This document shows positions 1 through 10,999 of a stretch of 64,000 nucleotides of DNA, one piece after another. The first letter of the stretch is position 1. Each line of letters opens with the position of its first letter. Origin of the DNA: Miscanthus floridulus (taxonomy: Eukaryota; Streptophyta; Magnoliopsida; Poales; Poaceae). The stretch is taken from positions 81,671,928 through 81,735,927 of the forward strand of contig NC_089583.1 of the NCBI RefSeq assembly GCF_019320115.1. The letters run 5' to 3'. The notes under the pieces were generated by a model. That model was given only the letters and a program-made list of their open reading frames with translations, was not told the DNA's origin and searched no databases. The position numbers and the translations under genes are program-made.

Positions 1-7
1 TGAGAAT

Positions 8-1537
8 ATGGACACAACCTTTCAGTTGGATGACTCTTTTGATGACACCAATAGGCGCTTTGTGCGGAGAATCCAAGAATCTGAGGTTAGAGAGGCATTG
101 AAAAGAATGAAAGAAGGTAAGGCGATGGGACCGGATGGTATCCCAATCAAGGTGTGGAGATGCCTCAAGGACACAACTATAGTATGGTTAACCAAGCTGT
201 TCAACCATATTTTTTGATCGAACAAGATGCCTGATGAGTGGAGGAGAAGTATATTGGTACCGATCTACAAGAATAAAGGGGATATTCAAAGTTGTACAAA
301 TTATCGGGGAATTAAGTTGATGAGCCATACTATGAAGCTATGGGAGAGAGTTATCGAGAATCGCTTGAGAGCAATAACGCGGGTCTCTATGAACCAATTT
401 GGTTTCATGCCCGGAAGGTCAACCATGGAAGCCATTTTCTTAATAAGACAAGTTATGGAGCGGTATAGGGAGAAGAAGAAGGACCTACACATGGTTTTTA
501 TTGACTTGGAGAAGGCTTATGATAAAATACCAAGGAATGTTATGTGGTGGGCTTTGGACAAACATAAAGTCCCAATGAAGTACGTTGGGCTCATTAAGGA
601 CATGTACAGCAATGTTGTGACTAGAGTTCGAACAAGTGATGGAGACACGGATGACTTCCCGATTAGGATAGGACTATATCAAGGGTCAGCTTTGAGCCCT
701 TATTTGTTTGCTTTAGTGATGGATGAGGTCACAAGGGACATACAAGGGGACATCCCTTGGTGTATGCTTTTCGCAGATGATGTAGTGCTAGTTGATGAAA
801 GCCAGATAGGAGTGAATCAGAAACTAGAGTTATGGCGGGAGACTTTGGAGTCCAAAGGTTTTAGACTTAGTAGAACTAAAACTGAGTATATGAGATGTGA
901 CTTCGGCACTACTACTCGGGAGGAGGAAGATGTTAGTTTGGAAGGTCAAGTAGTGCCTAGGAAGGATACCTTTCGATATTTAGGATCAATGCTACAGAGG
1001 GACGGGGATATTAATGAAGATGTTAGCCATAGAATCAAAGCAGGGTGGATGAAGTGGCGGCAAGCGTCTGGTGTCCTATGTGACAAAAGGGTACCACAGA
1101 AGCTAAAAGGCAAGTTTTATAGGATGTCGATTAGACCTGCTATGTTGTATGGTGCAAAATGTTGGCCTACGAAAAGATGACATATTCAACAGCTAAGTGT
1201 CGTGGAAATGCGTATGTTGCGTTGGATTTGCGGTCATAAAAGAAGGGATCAAGTTCGGAACGATGATATACGTGAGAGATTAGGGGTAGCACCAATTGAA
1301 GAAAAGCTTGTCCAACACCGATTGAGATGGTTTGGACATGTGCAACAGAGACCTCCAGATGCACCGGTGCGTAGTGGAATCCTAAGTCAGGATAGTAACG
1401 TGAAGAGAGGCGGAGGAAGACCGAAGTTGACTTGGGTAGAGGCAATAAAAGGAGACTTGAAAGGATGGAATATACCCAAAGACTTAGCCTTAGATAGGAG
1501 TGCTTGGAAGACAACTATTCACGTGCCTGAACCTTGA
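8..1537 (+). pseudogene. LINE reverse transcriptase, two in-frame stops
   Basis: The product would be a reverse transcriptase copying element RNA into DNA at the target site. One reading frame runs the whole length and is broken only by stop codons at 215-217 and 1178-1180. Visible RT features are GPDGIP near the start, the NYRGIKL block, QFGFMPGRS, the D of FIDLEKAYD, the GLYQGSALSPYLF block and the catalytic FADD box at 770-781. The part after the second stop (1202-1537) holds RRDQVRNDDIRERL and RWFGHVQQRP, usual for the C-terminal region of plant RTE proteins. The endonuclease domain is missing because the window starts inside the ORF. With two nonsense mutations the copy is dead. The family assignment is confident. 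Confidence 0.9.
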
Positions 1538-1592
1538 TTGCTTTTGTTGGGTTTCAACTCTAGCCTACCCCAACTTGTTTGGGACTTAAAGG

Positions 1593-1611
1593 CTTTGTTG
1601 TTGTTGTTGTT
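1593..1611 (+). repeat. (TTG)n tail of the LINE
   Basis: About six TTG/GTT units end the LINE 3' UTR. RTE elements in plants end in such microsatellites rather than poly(A). The tail fixes the 3' end of the LINE and its junction with the gypsy element. Confidence 0.85.
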
Positions 1612-1629
1612 ATTTCTGCGACAACAGTG

Positions 1630-2500
1630 GCTATTTCTTTTCTACCATTGTCGGCTTGTGCTTTTGCTGTAATTTGGATTGCCTGAACATCACAGTTAAA
1701 TGCGCGCTTCAAATCACTCCAAAGAGAAAGAACACCGTTAGGCCCTGGCATCTTGAGCAACAGGTACGGATAATGCGGTATTGCCATGAATTTTGCTAGT
1801 GCTGGGCGCTTGAGGATTGTATGATATGATGAATCGAAGTCCGTGACTTTAAACTTGATGAACTCTGTACGGTAGTTCGAGGGAGTCCCAAAAGTAACCG
1901 GTAGAGTGATTTGTCTAAGTGGCATTGCTGCCTTGCCGGGTACTATGCCATAAAAAGGTGTGCTTGTTGGTGTGATCATCCCGGCGAGTTGTAGTCCCAT
2001 CTTCCTTAGAGTTTCTGAAAAATAATTTTGAGTCTGGCTCCTCCGTCGATTAGTACTTTCGTAACAGTCATACCGGCAATGGTTGGATCTAGAACCAGTG
2101 GGTAATGGCCTACGTTTCCTACACTGGTCCATTGATCTTCTCTTGAAAATTGGATTCGATACTCTGACCAATTGAGATATCTTAGTGTAGCATGTTCTAC
2201 TGCCATGATGGTTCGTAACACTAGCTTTTCTTGATGTTTGCTTCTGGAATCTGGAACCCCGGCAAAGATTACTGCCACTGTCCCTCTGGATTTTTGGAAT
2301 CCCTTGTCTTCATGGTTGTCTCCTTCTTTTTTCCGATTGCCTTCTTTATTGTTCCCCTTACTATCTTTTCTAGTGTATCTTTCGTTGAAGGTGTAGCAAT
2401 TTTCGATGGTGTGCTTTTCATTGGGGTGCAAGGGGCAACGTATGTTCTCAATGTCGTCATATCTTCTAGGCTTGGTAAATTTCTTTGATTTGTCAGCCAT
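1630..2500 (-). pseudogene. Gypsy gag C-terminus and aspartic protease region, frameshifted
   Basis: Two overlapping minus-strand frames carry one retroelement polyprotein segment. 2006-2500 includes a zinc-knuckle-like stretch (CPLHPNEKHTIENC) and VLIDGGARLKIIF, which occupies the place of the D-S/T-G protease active site; the usual Ser/Thr-Gly reads GGA here. After a frameshift the chain continues at 1560-2171 with GLQLAGMITPTSTPFYGIVP and FKVTDFDSSYHTILKRPALA, typical of the protease-to-RT linker in grass gypsy elements. The end of the frame towards 1560 runs into the LINE tail, so the real element sequence stops near 1612. It is a broken polyprotein with no expected activity. Confidence 0.8.
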
Positions 2501-3336
2501 TGCTACTATGTTGTCTGGTCCACATTTTCTTTCATGTTGTCTATTGTTTCAATGATTTTGTCTGTCTAGGTTGTCTCTATCCGGAAATCTTTCTCGTGTC
2601 TTTTCCTCTGTGGTAATCATCTTTTCCACTGTTCGTCTGAATTCTTCATTATTTCTTGGGTTTTCTTTGTAGAAATCTTGAAATTGCCACCTAGCCATGA
2701 TTCCATGAGAGAAAGCTTTGATTACTTCTCGTTGTGTGATGTCATGTACTTAAGCTTGTAGTTCACCAAATCGTCGATAGTAATTTCTAAGACTTTCACC
2801 TCCTTTCCGCTTGAGTCCTTTTAATTCTGTGTGGGTGATTGGGTGTGTAATGATACCCATGAAATTTTCACAGAAAGCTCTTTGCAAGTCCTCCCAATTT
2901 CTGATTGATCCTGGATTCAATTTGTCAAACCATTGCAGTGGCATGGTTTCTAAGGCTATGGGAAAGAACAAGGTCTTAATGTCATCATCTCCTTTGGCCA
3001 ATTCAATCGATTGTGAGTAAATCCTGAGCCATTGCTTTGGTTTGGTCTTGCCGTCATACTTGGAGTGGTTGGATGGCTTGAACTTATGAGGCAGTCATAT
3101 TGAAGCAAGTCTGTTTGCAAAACAGGAGAATCTATCGTGCGTTCCGGCTTCTGTGTATTCTGATTCGGCACCCCCTTTTTGCCAACTGTTGTCTTGGTGA
3201 GAGTAGTTTTGTGTGGCTGTCCGAGTAGGTGCTTTGCTTCTGGCCTTTATTGGTTGTTCGACTCGGTCGTTTTGACTATGATTTCTTTGACTTTCTCTAT
3301 TGTGACTTCCACTTGGTCCAAGTCTTTCGAAAGCGG
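2500..3336 (-). pseudogene. Gypsy gag, central part (Retrotrans_gag domain)
   Basis: Minus-strand frame 2750-3001 reads MAKGDDDIKTLFFPIALETM and then QWFDKLNPGSIRNWEDL and LKRKGGESLRNYYRRFGEL. This is the capsid-like retrotransposon gag domain (ALxxxAxxWFxxLxxxSIxxWxxLxxxFxxxF pattern). It normally packages element RNA in the cytoplasm. Frames upstream and downstream are interrupted by stops, and the upstream part is separated from this block by the solo LTR at 3337-4112. The domain call is confident; exact ends are not. Confidence 0.75.
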
Positions 3337-4112
3337 TGAAATGATCAAGATGCCCAAGAGAGGGGGGGTGAATTGTGCTAATTCTAAATTTTCTTGCAAT
3401 AATCAAATCCTACGGTTAGCCCAATTAACCCTTTGTGCCTAGAAATGTGTTTCTATTAATCTAATGCACAACGGACTTACACCCTATGTTCCAAACTTAC
3501 TCTGGCATGGCAATTCTATGAATGTAAGAACAAGTATTGAATTGCTCAAAGTAAATAGAGAGAGAGGAACGCGGCGATGTTTTGCCAAGGTATCGAAGAG
3601 TCGCCACTCCTCGCTAGTCCTCGTTGGAGCACCCGTGGCCAGTGTCCGGTGACACCGGAGCCAGCGTCCGATCAGCATTTGACCCTCCATTCACTTCCAA
3701 CTCTCGAACATATGTGAATGAAGTTTGCTCCAAAGGATCTTAGGCATTCATAGGAGCTACCTAGAGCTAGTTTTAACAAGTGTGCACCACACCTAACTCA
3801 CTAGACTCACCTAGGTCAAGCTACCCATCCGTACCCCCCTTAATAGTACGGCCAAAGGAAAAACAAAGTCTTAAACTACTCTAAGTGTCACTCCAACTCC
3901 AATCGACACTTAGAACAAGTCATCCTTAACCTTGTCGTCCATCCTTTGAAAACCGAAATGATTTCCACCGTAGGGGCATGACAACCTTGATTGCCCAATT
4001 GATCTCCATTACCATGACCTAACTTAATTGCATATGCAAAACACACGTTAGTCATAGTAATCTTGTATTGTCATTAATCACCGAAACCCAACTAGGGGCC
4101 TAGATGCTTTCA
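3337..4112. mobile_element. Solo LTR nested in gag, TSD AGCGG
   Basis: A 776-bp noncoding block starts tgaaatgatcaaga and ends agatgctttca, with TG...CA ends and a short imperfect inverted repeat (TGAAA/TTTCA). The 5 bp on each side are identical: agcgg at 3332-3336 and agcgg at 4113-4117. No internal retrotransposon sequence is present, so this is a single LTR left after recombination between two LTRs. Gag-related sequence resumes on both sides. The family is probably a grass copia or gypsy type; I cannot say which. Confidence 0.85.
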
Positions 4113-4117
4113 AGCGG

Positions 4118-5255
4118 ACTTCCTTTGATTTTGATCTTCCTGTTCATGAGATGCTACCCTTCCATCGTGTGTCCTAAGGACCATTGATTGGAGGAAGTCC
4201 CAGAGCTATTCCTATTTTTCATTGGGATATGAAGTCACCCCGAGTTCTTCTAGTGCTTCTCGGATCTTATCGTAGGGTGTATTCGCTGCTCGTCCTTCTT
4301 CGACCTCTCACTTAGATTTTCTTCTATTGTACTCAGCTAGGTCTGACTCATATTTGATCCAAGTGTCCTTTCGCTGCTTAACACGACATTGACGTCCTTG
4401 TTTCAATTTATTCTTTCTCTCTCTAGCTTGCCTCTGGCTCTCAATCTCACCATCATGCCCCTAGATAAATGGTGATATGTTGGATTCAGATTCATCTAAA
4501 GACCCGATGTCGGGTGCTTCTGGGGGGGCCAATGGTGATCGAGGACGACGAATCATGAATACTTCTCTAGCGTGAGTTGTTTTGTCATCGTCTATGGTTT
4601 TCGTTCTGCCAGAGTTGTTGATAACTTCAGTAGAGGCTTCAAGGTCACAGATCGAGTCTCCTTCTTGGTAGGGTAGAGCTATTGTTGTCATGTTGTCAAC
4701 TAGTTGGGTGCCGCTATCCTCAGGAATGGAACCCGGCTAGTGGATGATGTAGTCCTGAGATGTTATAGTTAAAACGAGACCTTCCTGGGCTCCTTTTAGT
4801 GGCATTCTAAGCACCGAATTGGTGGATCCTTTGGTCCGTGTCTGATAAGACATTGCCATGTTGTGGAGTCTGAACGAAAGAGGACCCGACTTCTTTAAAG
4901 TACTCTGAGTGTACTCTGAGTAGTGTTCTTGATAGGTTGACGTCGTGTTCCAGAGCTTTGTCAGAAAAGGACTTGGTTTTTCAAAAGAACTCGGATAAGG
5001 CTCTGTCTTGGAAGCGGAACCTGAGTTTGAATCAGATGCGTGAAGTCACGAAATCTGAGTCGGATTAGACATCACGAGTTGCGCGAATCTTCCGGCAAGC
5101 TGATCTATCGTTGTCGCTGAAATGAAAAAGTCCTGATGATGATCTGAATCTTTGAGAAGATGGTTTTGGAGCTTGCCATCGTTGCCTGCCTCATAGATCC
5201 ATGAACCGAAGATGAAGGTTGATCCCTTTGAGAAGATCATGTTGTCGAGGTCCAT
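4118..5255 (-). pseudogene. Gypsy gag N-terminal region and leader, broken
   Basis: Minus-strand remnants of the element's first ORF. 5046-5255 starts MDLDNMIFSKGSTFIFGSWI and includes DHHQDFFISATTIDQLAGRF, a known beginning of this gag family. 4461-4691 includes DDDKTTHAREVFMIRRPRSP, a linker-like acidic and proline-containing stretch. Between them the frame is shifted and stopped. The start at 5255 lies just downstream of the PBS, as expected for gag. No intact product is possible. Confidence 0.65.
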
Positions 5256-5284
5256 TAAGCTCTCGGATGCAAAGTCACCGAAAG

Positions 5285-5302
5285 CCCCTACCTGGCGCGC
5301 CA
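5285..5302 (-). promoter_or_regulatory. Primer-binding site of the gypsy element
   Basis: On the minus strand the LTR is followed after 8 bases by TGGCGCGCCAGGTAGGGG, which begins with the TGG that pairs with a tRNA CCA end. Its position next to the LTR supports the minus orientation. I do not assign the tRNA. Confidence 0.7.
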
Positions 5303-5310
5303 GCTATCGA

Positions 5311-5872
5311 TGTTTGACCACCAATAGCCTGCCACGGGGGTCCTTGGGGCAGTATGTTCGGGCTTCAGCGTATGCATAACTCAAAGGTAAACGCAAGAGA
5401 TAGTCAATTTATTCTGGTTTGGACCCTCGATCTTTGATCGACTAATAGCCCTACGTCCAGTCGGCGTTAGCCTTTGCGTTGGATTGATTGTAAAGTGTTG
5501 TGTTGTACAAATTGTTGTCTGAACTCTCGATCCAAGGAGCCCTACCCTCCTTTATATAGTTAGGAGGCCAGAGTCCTAGTCAGTTTACAATGAGAGTTCC
5601 TAGTAGGATTACAGAGTAACACTACTACTAAGATTATAGGGGAAGAATCCTAGTTAGACTAGTTCTCCCTTCCGTGCGAGGTATCCTATGGGTCCCACAC
5701 CGACATACGTATCCTAACAGATCTCGTAGTGTCTTCAGGATATCTTCCTAGTGTCTTGCGGTAGGCGCCGAGCATTGTTGTTCCCCGCAAGGCTTCATCT
5801 TGTGGGCTAGGCTGCCCCTAGGGGCACAGCCCATGTGGTCTGCCATGGGTATCCGGGGTCATACCCCCCACA
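5311..5872 (-). repeat. 5' LTR of the gypsy element
   Basis: The block runs from tgtttgaccacc to ccccccaca, so it reads TG...CA on either strand. A minus-strand TATA box lies at 5550-5559, so U3 is the high-coordinate part and R/U5 the low-coordinate part. The U3 end is clearly related to the LTR at 7699-8176 (shared catacgtatcctaacagatc, ccccgcaaggct and catgtggtctg). The outer end could be 5870 or 5872. Confidence 0.7.
5550..5559 (-). promoter_or_regulatory. TATA box of the gypsy LTR
   Basis: Minus strand reads CTATATAAAG, followed by a GC-rich stretch. It is the likely RNA polymerase II core promoter of the element. Confidence 0.6.
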
Positions 5873-6201
5873 GCTAGTCTCTAAGCGCCTTGCACCCGCT
5901 GTGCAACACCGTTTTGAGCTTGTCCGAGCAGGTGCGAACAAAGCTGAGCAGTCACACTAATGGTCCGACCACCGTGATGAGTTGCCGAGCATTTGTGAGC
6001 AGTCACCGAGGAGCGTGAACCGTCGCCGAGCAATGTAACCCTAAGCATGGCTTACCATAAGGGTATAAGGAGCTCAAGTTTAGAATAAAAAATTTCCTCA
6101 CAGTGGACCAAGTGTGCCCACTTAGAGTCCGACCACGAGAAAGGGCGATAGTCGTCTTCATCTTCAAGAGGTGTGGAGTCTTCTAGATTAAAGCAAACAC
6201 A

Positions 6202-6430
6202 CTCACCGTGAGGTGAGGTGTGCCCACTTAGTCCCCGAGCCTGATAGTAGGTGACGTAGTCACATGGTGCCAGGGTCCATAGTAGGAGAAAAGCAGAAGA
6301 CCAGCCGAGCAGGCAACCAATCCTCGGGCGTAGCCTCAAGATGAGAAAAGCACATTCACCATAAGATGAAGTGTGTCCACTTAGTCCCCGAGCCTGACAG
6401 TAGGTGACGTGGTCACGTGGTGCTAGGGTC
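6202..6430. repeat. About 151-bp tandem repeat, two copies
   Basis: The stretch cacttagtccccgagcctga, followed by cagtaggtgacg and related bases, appears twice about 151 bp apart, starting near 6202 and 6353. A shorter related piece (gtgtgcccacttagagtcc) precedes it near 6110. It is noncoding and lies in retroelement leader sequence. Confidence 0.65.
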
Positions 6431-6570
6431 AGAAACAGCAGTCAATAGAAGAAAGTTTGTCGATGTCATCTGACATGTGCATATCAAGCCCCTAGACGTG
6501 CTGCCCAAGATCAGCACCCTGATTCGAACAACATGGAGCAACTTGATAGCACATTGATGAGACGTAGTAA

Positions 6571-6804
6571 GATCCGACCACCAAGGGAGTTCTTAGCTTA
6601 GCTGGTGATGCTTGCACGAAGAATCCGAGCACTAAGGAGTCCTTAGCTTAGCTGGTGATGTCCGAGCACCGAGGAGTCCCCGGCGTAGCTGGCGATGTCT
6701 GAGCACCGAGGAGTCCTTGGTGTAGCTGGCGATGTCTGAACACTGAGGAGTTCCTAGTGTAGTTGACGATGTCTAAGCACCGAGAAGTCCTCGGCGTAGC
6801 TAAT
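6571..6804. repeat. 37-bp minisatellite, about six units
   Basis: Exactly spaced units begin gatgtc at 6657, 6694, 6731 and 6768, each reading like gatgtctgagcaccgaggag with gtagctggc at its end. Two degenerate units precede them from 6571. The array is imperfect, with mostly transition differences between units. Confidence 0.8.
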
Positions 6805-7698
6805 GATGAAGCACGAGCGACGAACAATCCAGTCAACTGGTCGACGGTAAATTGAGCATTGAGTAGAAGCGACCGGCAAACAGTCCGATCAACTGGTCGG
6901 CGACGAAGTCCATGAACCTAGCAGTCCAACCAGTTGATCGGTGGAGAAGTCCGAGCACTAGGTGGTCCGATCACCTGGACGATGATCCTGCAATAAATAT
7001 GTAGAACGGGTAGTACATGATGTAAAAATATATGAACTCCGGAGAAGAAATAGCGTATGTAGCTCTACGATCAGTTGGTGTGAACACTTAGTATTATTAT
7101 GAAGATATATTTATATTTAATATAAACTGCCCGACCAGTTAGTGTGTAGCTGAGTCTCTAGCCCTAGCTAGCCTGTTAACCATAACATGGAGCGCAGAGC
7201 CCGTGTGCATGTAGGAAGAACAAAGTGTCGCTAAGGAGCCGCTGCCGACCACCCATAACGCAGAGGGTAAACGCTCGTGCACGTGTAGGTAGGAGCCGGA
7301 GACAGGGCCGTCTCTGGGGACATCCGAGCATCAACATGACTGTTCGGGGGTTCAAAAAAAATCATTTGGAGAGCAAACATGGAGAAAATAGCTCGGAGAA
7401 GCATTATGGTGATATACGAAGATTGGAGAATATTTAGAGAAATATTAAAGCGTGACTTAGCTTTAGACAGAACGTCTGGTTGGCGTGGCAGCAGGCGGCG
7501 AGTTGTTGGTGAAGTCGACCTCGGAGGCGGTTCCGAGATCGGATCTGCAGTCGCAGGTGTTGGGGTGATCGGCGTAGTATTGATCTGCACCGGCTCGATG
7601 AGCTCTTCGACTCCATCAGCGTTGATGATCCACGAGATCGATCCGACCGTGAAGATCTGGGCGGGTTGTGGGAGGGACGAAGAGCCTGACGCACCAAT

Positions 7699-8176
7699 TG
7701 TCGACCGAATATCGTCGGCAGTCCTCTGAGGGGTATCCCACGAAGCTAGATTGACCGACAGAGATGCGTGTAATCGAGAACATGAAGGCAACATAGACAC
7801 ACGAGTTAGACAGGTTCAGACCGTCAGTATGACGTAATACCCTACTCCTGTGGTCTGTTGGAGTGTATTGGCTATCGTATGATATTGCGTGAGTTTGGAG
7901 GAAGTCCCTGCCCACCTTATATAGTCCGGGGGCAGGGTTACAGGTCAGTTAGATCTAGGAGATAACCGGAAAGTAATAACATATTACAGGAATCATGGGA
8001 TCATACGTATCCTAACAGATCTCGTAATATCTTCAGAAAATCTTCTCGGTGTCTTGTGGGAGATGCCGAGCAGCGTCGTGCCCCGCAAGGCTTTGTCTCG
8101 TGGGCTAGGCCGCCCTTGGAGGTGCAGCTCATGTGGTCTGTCATGGGTATCTGGGTCGTACACTCGTACCCCCACA
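7699..8176 (-). repeat. LTR of the second gypsy element
   Basis: A 478-bp block starts tgtcgaccgaatatcg and ends gtacccccaca. A minus-strand TATA box (CTATATAAGG, 7915-7924) sits in the same place as in the LTR at 5311-5872, and the U3 ends of the two LTRs align. Just left of it the minus strand reads TGGTGCGTCAGG, a possible primer-binding site. It is the 5' LTR of a minus-strand element whose body lies to the left. Confidence 0.65.
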
Positions 8177-9075
8177 CACCCTCAAAAACACTTTTAGTTT
8201 TTTTATAGCAAAAACACTTTTAGTTGTTGGGGTGTATGAAAAATGGCCCATGTGCATGATCTGATTAATTATGGTTCCGGTGATTTTGATGACAACACAA
8301 CCACTAAGGTTAACATTGTTTTAAGATGCATTAGCATGTTTTCTAAGGTTCTAGGGACACAAGAAATCAAAATGAAAGTAAGATATTAGAGCCGAGACAG
8401 AGAGGATTGAATTGAACTTATCTCGTGACTATGACTTTGTAGTTGGTCAAACTGGTCTGATGTGAGGTTAAAGTTTTTGAAATTATTTCGGCTGGAGCTA
8501 AGCTGAAATTATTTTGGCTGGAAACGAGCCCTTAGCTCAAGCCCAAGCATTCTAACAGCACAAGGAGAAAAGTTGAGGAACACAATTTACCGCCCATATT
8601 TGGTCCACATGTGGGATCGGGCTAGAAAAGCCTGGTGAGGCATTGTTTGGGCTTTATCATTGCCTTTTAACATGGACCAGGCCAAACATGTAGGCGCACC
8701 CATCAGAATCCAGAAAAAATAAAGAGCTTTGGTGAGAGGACGCGGATGGGCCGGACCGTGTTCCGTAAATGGAGCCACGGGCCAGTGCTGGCAAAAAAAC
8801 GGACACAACCCAGGCGAAAGGCGCGCTGTCCGGCCGGTGTGTCGTCCGAGCCACGCGCACGGGCGCCGGGCAGCGACACGGTCCACGGACGGTGGCTTTC
8901 CTAGCTTGGCTGCCAAGGATGTCTGTCGCTTGGCGCGCCAGATCACCGCAGGCGGACGCGGTGCGGCCAAGCGAACGGCTGCGGTTCGACGAACAAGCGG
9001 TGCGGGGCCAGGCCAGAGAACGTTTGCGGCGTGCGGTCGGCACGCAGCACGTCTGCACTGCACAGCAGGGTGAAC

Positions 9076-9116
<41 letters not shown>

Positions 9117-9600
9117 ATCCTGTTGCTTCGTCGGCACGCGCGCGGAAGCTGCCGCTGGGGCGGATTCCTTGGGTGCGAGCCCGCGGGAAGGTGTTGGCGT
9201 TGGAGTGGGACACGTGATTCCAGGGTCGGTTCAGGCTTCAGATGACGGATAAATCGGCATGAGGACTTGGCTGCAGCCGTCGATAAGGTCCATTGACCAC
9301 TTTGGTTGGCCGGTCTATCGCTTGTGCTAATTTATATAGTTGATTTGTTGGAAGAAAAAAAAACTATACCATAGCTAATAAACTAGCTTATAAGCCGGCT
9401 TATATGAGAAGCCCAACATGGCTATAGTAACGGCGGCTGTACCCTTCGACGGGGTCAGCCGCCGACATACGTGGATCGAGGACTACAAGTCGAGAATAAT
9501 TGGGAGTTTTCATTCCGTGACCAGCAACTGGAGATGGATGGAGTCGTCGATAGATGCTGATTTTCAAAGTTGTTATAGCAAGTATAATAACAGGCTGTAA
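8177..9600. other. Noncoding stretch with GC-rich core and C40 run
   Basis: I see no gene here. 8177-8590 is AT-rich and featureless. 8590-9250 is GC-rich and yields many overlapping frames on both strands, none with a recognisable domain. It contains an uninterrupted run of 40 C at 9077-9116. 9250-9600 shows nothing recognisable. Confidence 0.6.
9077..9116. repeat. C40 homopolymer
   Basis: Forty consecutive C residues (G on the minus strand) follow tgaaca. Frames through it encode only poly-Pro or poly-Gly and should not be read as proteins. Length is likely to vary between individuals or be misjudged by sequencing. Confidence 0.95.
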
Positions 9601-10999
9601 GATCATCTTCAAGAGTTCTCTAAATATTCTTCCTAAAAAAAGTCTATGTTTTTTAACTCTTAAAAAAGTTTTAGGAGAAAAAAAAGAAGATTATCTCCAA
9701 TAATTCATAATATTTGACTTCTAAAAAATCAAATGTTGGTCAAACTTACATATGCAAAATGTAGGCTATCATGTCAAAAGCACAGGCTATCCGGCGGTAG
9801 CAGCTGGTACGCATCAGCTGCAGCAGCAGGTAGCAATCAGGATGAGGAACAGTAGCTGAATTTTGACATGACTGCTGATTGCAAAGCCATCAACACAGAA
9901 CACAGATAAAAATGCTTGCTGATTGCAGACAAGCCAAGCAGGCACAGTGCCATGCAGCCGGCCACATGTACACATAATCACAAGATAAACACCCCGTTTG
10001 GTCTAAAACTTAGCTAAAACCGGCTGAAAAACACTGTTCCGGCTGAATTGTTATGAGAGAAAAATACTGTTCTGCCTAAAAAAAGAAGCCGAACAAACCG
10101 AATATAGGGTAAGCCGAACAGGGCCTAATGCTTGCTAATGAAAATAGGACAGGTGGAGGAGGAAGATGAGGACGTGCCCTTAAACCCGGCTTGATTCGCT
10201 TCTTTTTTCATCCGGAACAGTGTTTTCCTCTCACAAATTCCTCCAGATTCATCCGAATTCTTCCAAATTCCTCCAAAATTCCTCCAAGCGAACGGGACCA
10301 TAGGCCAACAGCATGGCTGGCTACTAGTTGCTGCTGCACGCTAGCTGCAGCTATGCTCTATCTCGATCGGTCTCCCGGCCATCAGCAGCTGTCACAGGCA
10401 CCAAGATAGCACCGATCAAACATAGTGGCCAGGATAGCATCGCACGACACCATCAACAGCTACAGCAGGCACCAGAATAGCACCGCGCGACCGCGCGCTG
10501 GCAGCCATTGGCGGCAAACATAGCGGCCAAACCTAGCGACGGGCAAAACCTAGCGGCGCAGAGGCCGGCACGATGCCATGGCGGCGGCGGCGGCGGCGGC
10601 GGCGCAGAAACCCCATTGCAAAACGGTTTGATCAGAGTACGTGCCTCTTCTGTGGCGGCGTCGATCGAGGAGCTGGAGGACCAATCTCCCTGGTGCGGCG
10701 ATGGAGGAGCGATCTCTCTGCTGGCAATGGAGGAGCGATCTCTCTGCTGGCGATGGAGGGGCGCGCGAAGGGAGAGAAGTCGTGGCAATAGAAGGGGCGT
10801 GAAGGGAGGGAAGCCACGCCAAATCATGGAGAGACGGATACGTGGAGGCGGAGGAGCGCGTAAAGTTACTCGGATTGGCTCAGTTTTTTCGAAGTGCATA
10901 AATTTTTGGAGTTAAGATTAGGAGTTGTTGGAGAGGGTTTTTTCTCATCTTTCTAAAACCAAAGATTAGGAGGAGATTTAGGAAACTCTTGAGATGCTC
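9601..10999. mobile_element. Candidate Mutator-like element with long imperfect TIRs
   Basis: The left end reads gatcatcttcaagagttctc and the right end, read inwards on the other strand, gagcatctcaagagtttcct. Both are followed by a similar A/T-rich stretch with ctccaataattc versus ctccaacaactc about 90-100 bp in. This resembles the GAGCATCTCCAAGAG-type termini of grass MULEs. I found no matching 9-bp TSD at these exact ends, so the element may be degraded. The interior is noncoding, with a GGC repeat near 10573-10600 and a short tandem repeat (gagcgatctctctgctgg) near 10707-10755. Confidence 0.45.
9991..10126. mobile_element. MITE-like repeat fragment
   Basis: The block begins ccccgtttggtctaaaac and ends agccgaacagggcc, giving an imperfect inverted end (CCCGTTTGG against CCTGTTCGG). 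The wording is typical of small grass DNA-transposon derivatives. It is nested in the candidate MULE at 9601-10999. No clear TSD. Confidence 0.4.

Larger units (their letters stand above)
1..1612 (+). mobile_element. RTE-clade LINE, 5' part outside window
   Basis: This is a non-LTR retrotransposon whose reverse-transcriptase ORF fills the first 1.5 kb. After the last ORF stop comes a short 3' UTR reading ccccaacttgtttgggactt, then aaaggctttg and a TTG microsatellite at about 1593-1610. That ending is typical of plant RTE elements. Directly after the tail the sequence becomes the coding part of a minus-strand gypsy element, so the LINE inserted into that element. The 5' end and the target-site duplication lie outside the window. 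Confidence 0.88.
1612..5872 (-). mobile_element. Ty3/gypsy LTR retrotransposon, minus strand, 5' portion
   Basis: On the minus strand this element has a 5' LTR (5311-5872), a primer-binding site (5285-5302), a long leader and gag (5255 down to about 2500) and the protease part of pol (to about 1630). It is then cut by the LINE. Its remaining pol and 3' LTR would lie left of the window. The coding region has many stops and frameshifts and is also split by a solo LTR at 3337-4112. Gag and protease wording match the unclassified gypsy (Tat/Retand-like) families common in grasses; the lineage is inferred, not tested. Confidence 0.8.
5873..7698 (-). mobile_element. Leader of a second gypsy element with minisatellites
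   Basis: This 1.8-kb stretch has no intact gene. Its right part (7200-7698) lies directly inside the LTR at 7699-8176 and resembles a gypsy 5' leader on the minus strand; one frame reads IINADGVEELIEPVQI and has Pro-rich runs, but I do not trust it as a protein. Its left part holds two tandem-repeat arrays (about 6202-6430 and 6571-6804). The first gypsy element's LTR starts exactly at its left edge, so that element probably inserted into this one. Simple leader or untranslated sequence is the best reading. Confidence 0.5.

Noticed and set aside
6571..6804. Possible CRISPR-like regular array
   Set aside because: Direct 37-bp minisatellite without distinct spacers, inside a plant retroelement leader.
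8587..9252. Several overlapping ORFs of 70-208 codons rich in Gly or Pro
   Set aside because: They arise from the C40 run and GC-rich base composition, occur on both strands and contain no domain.
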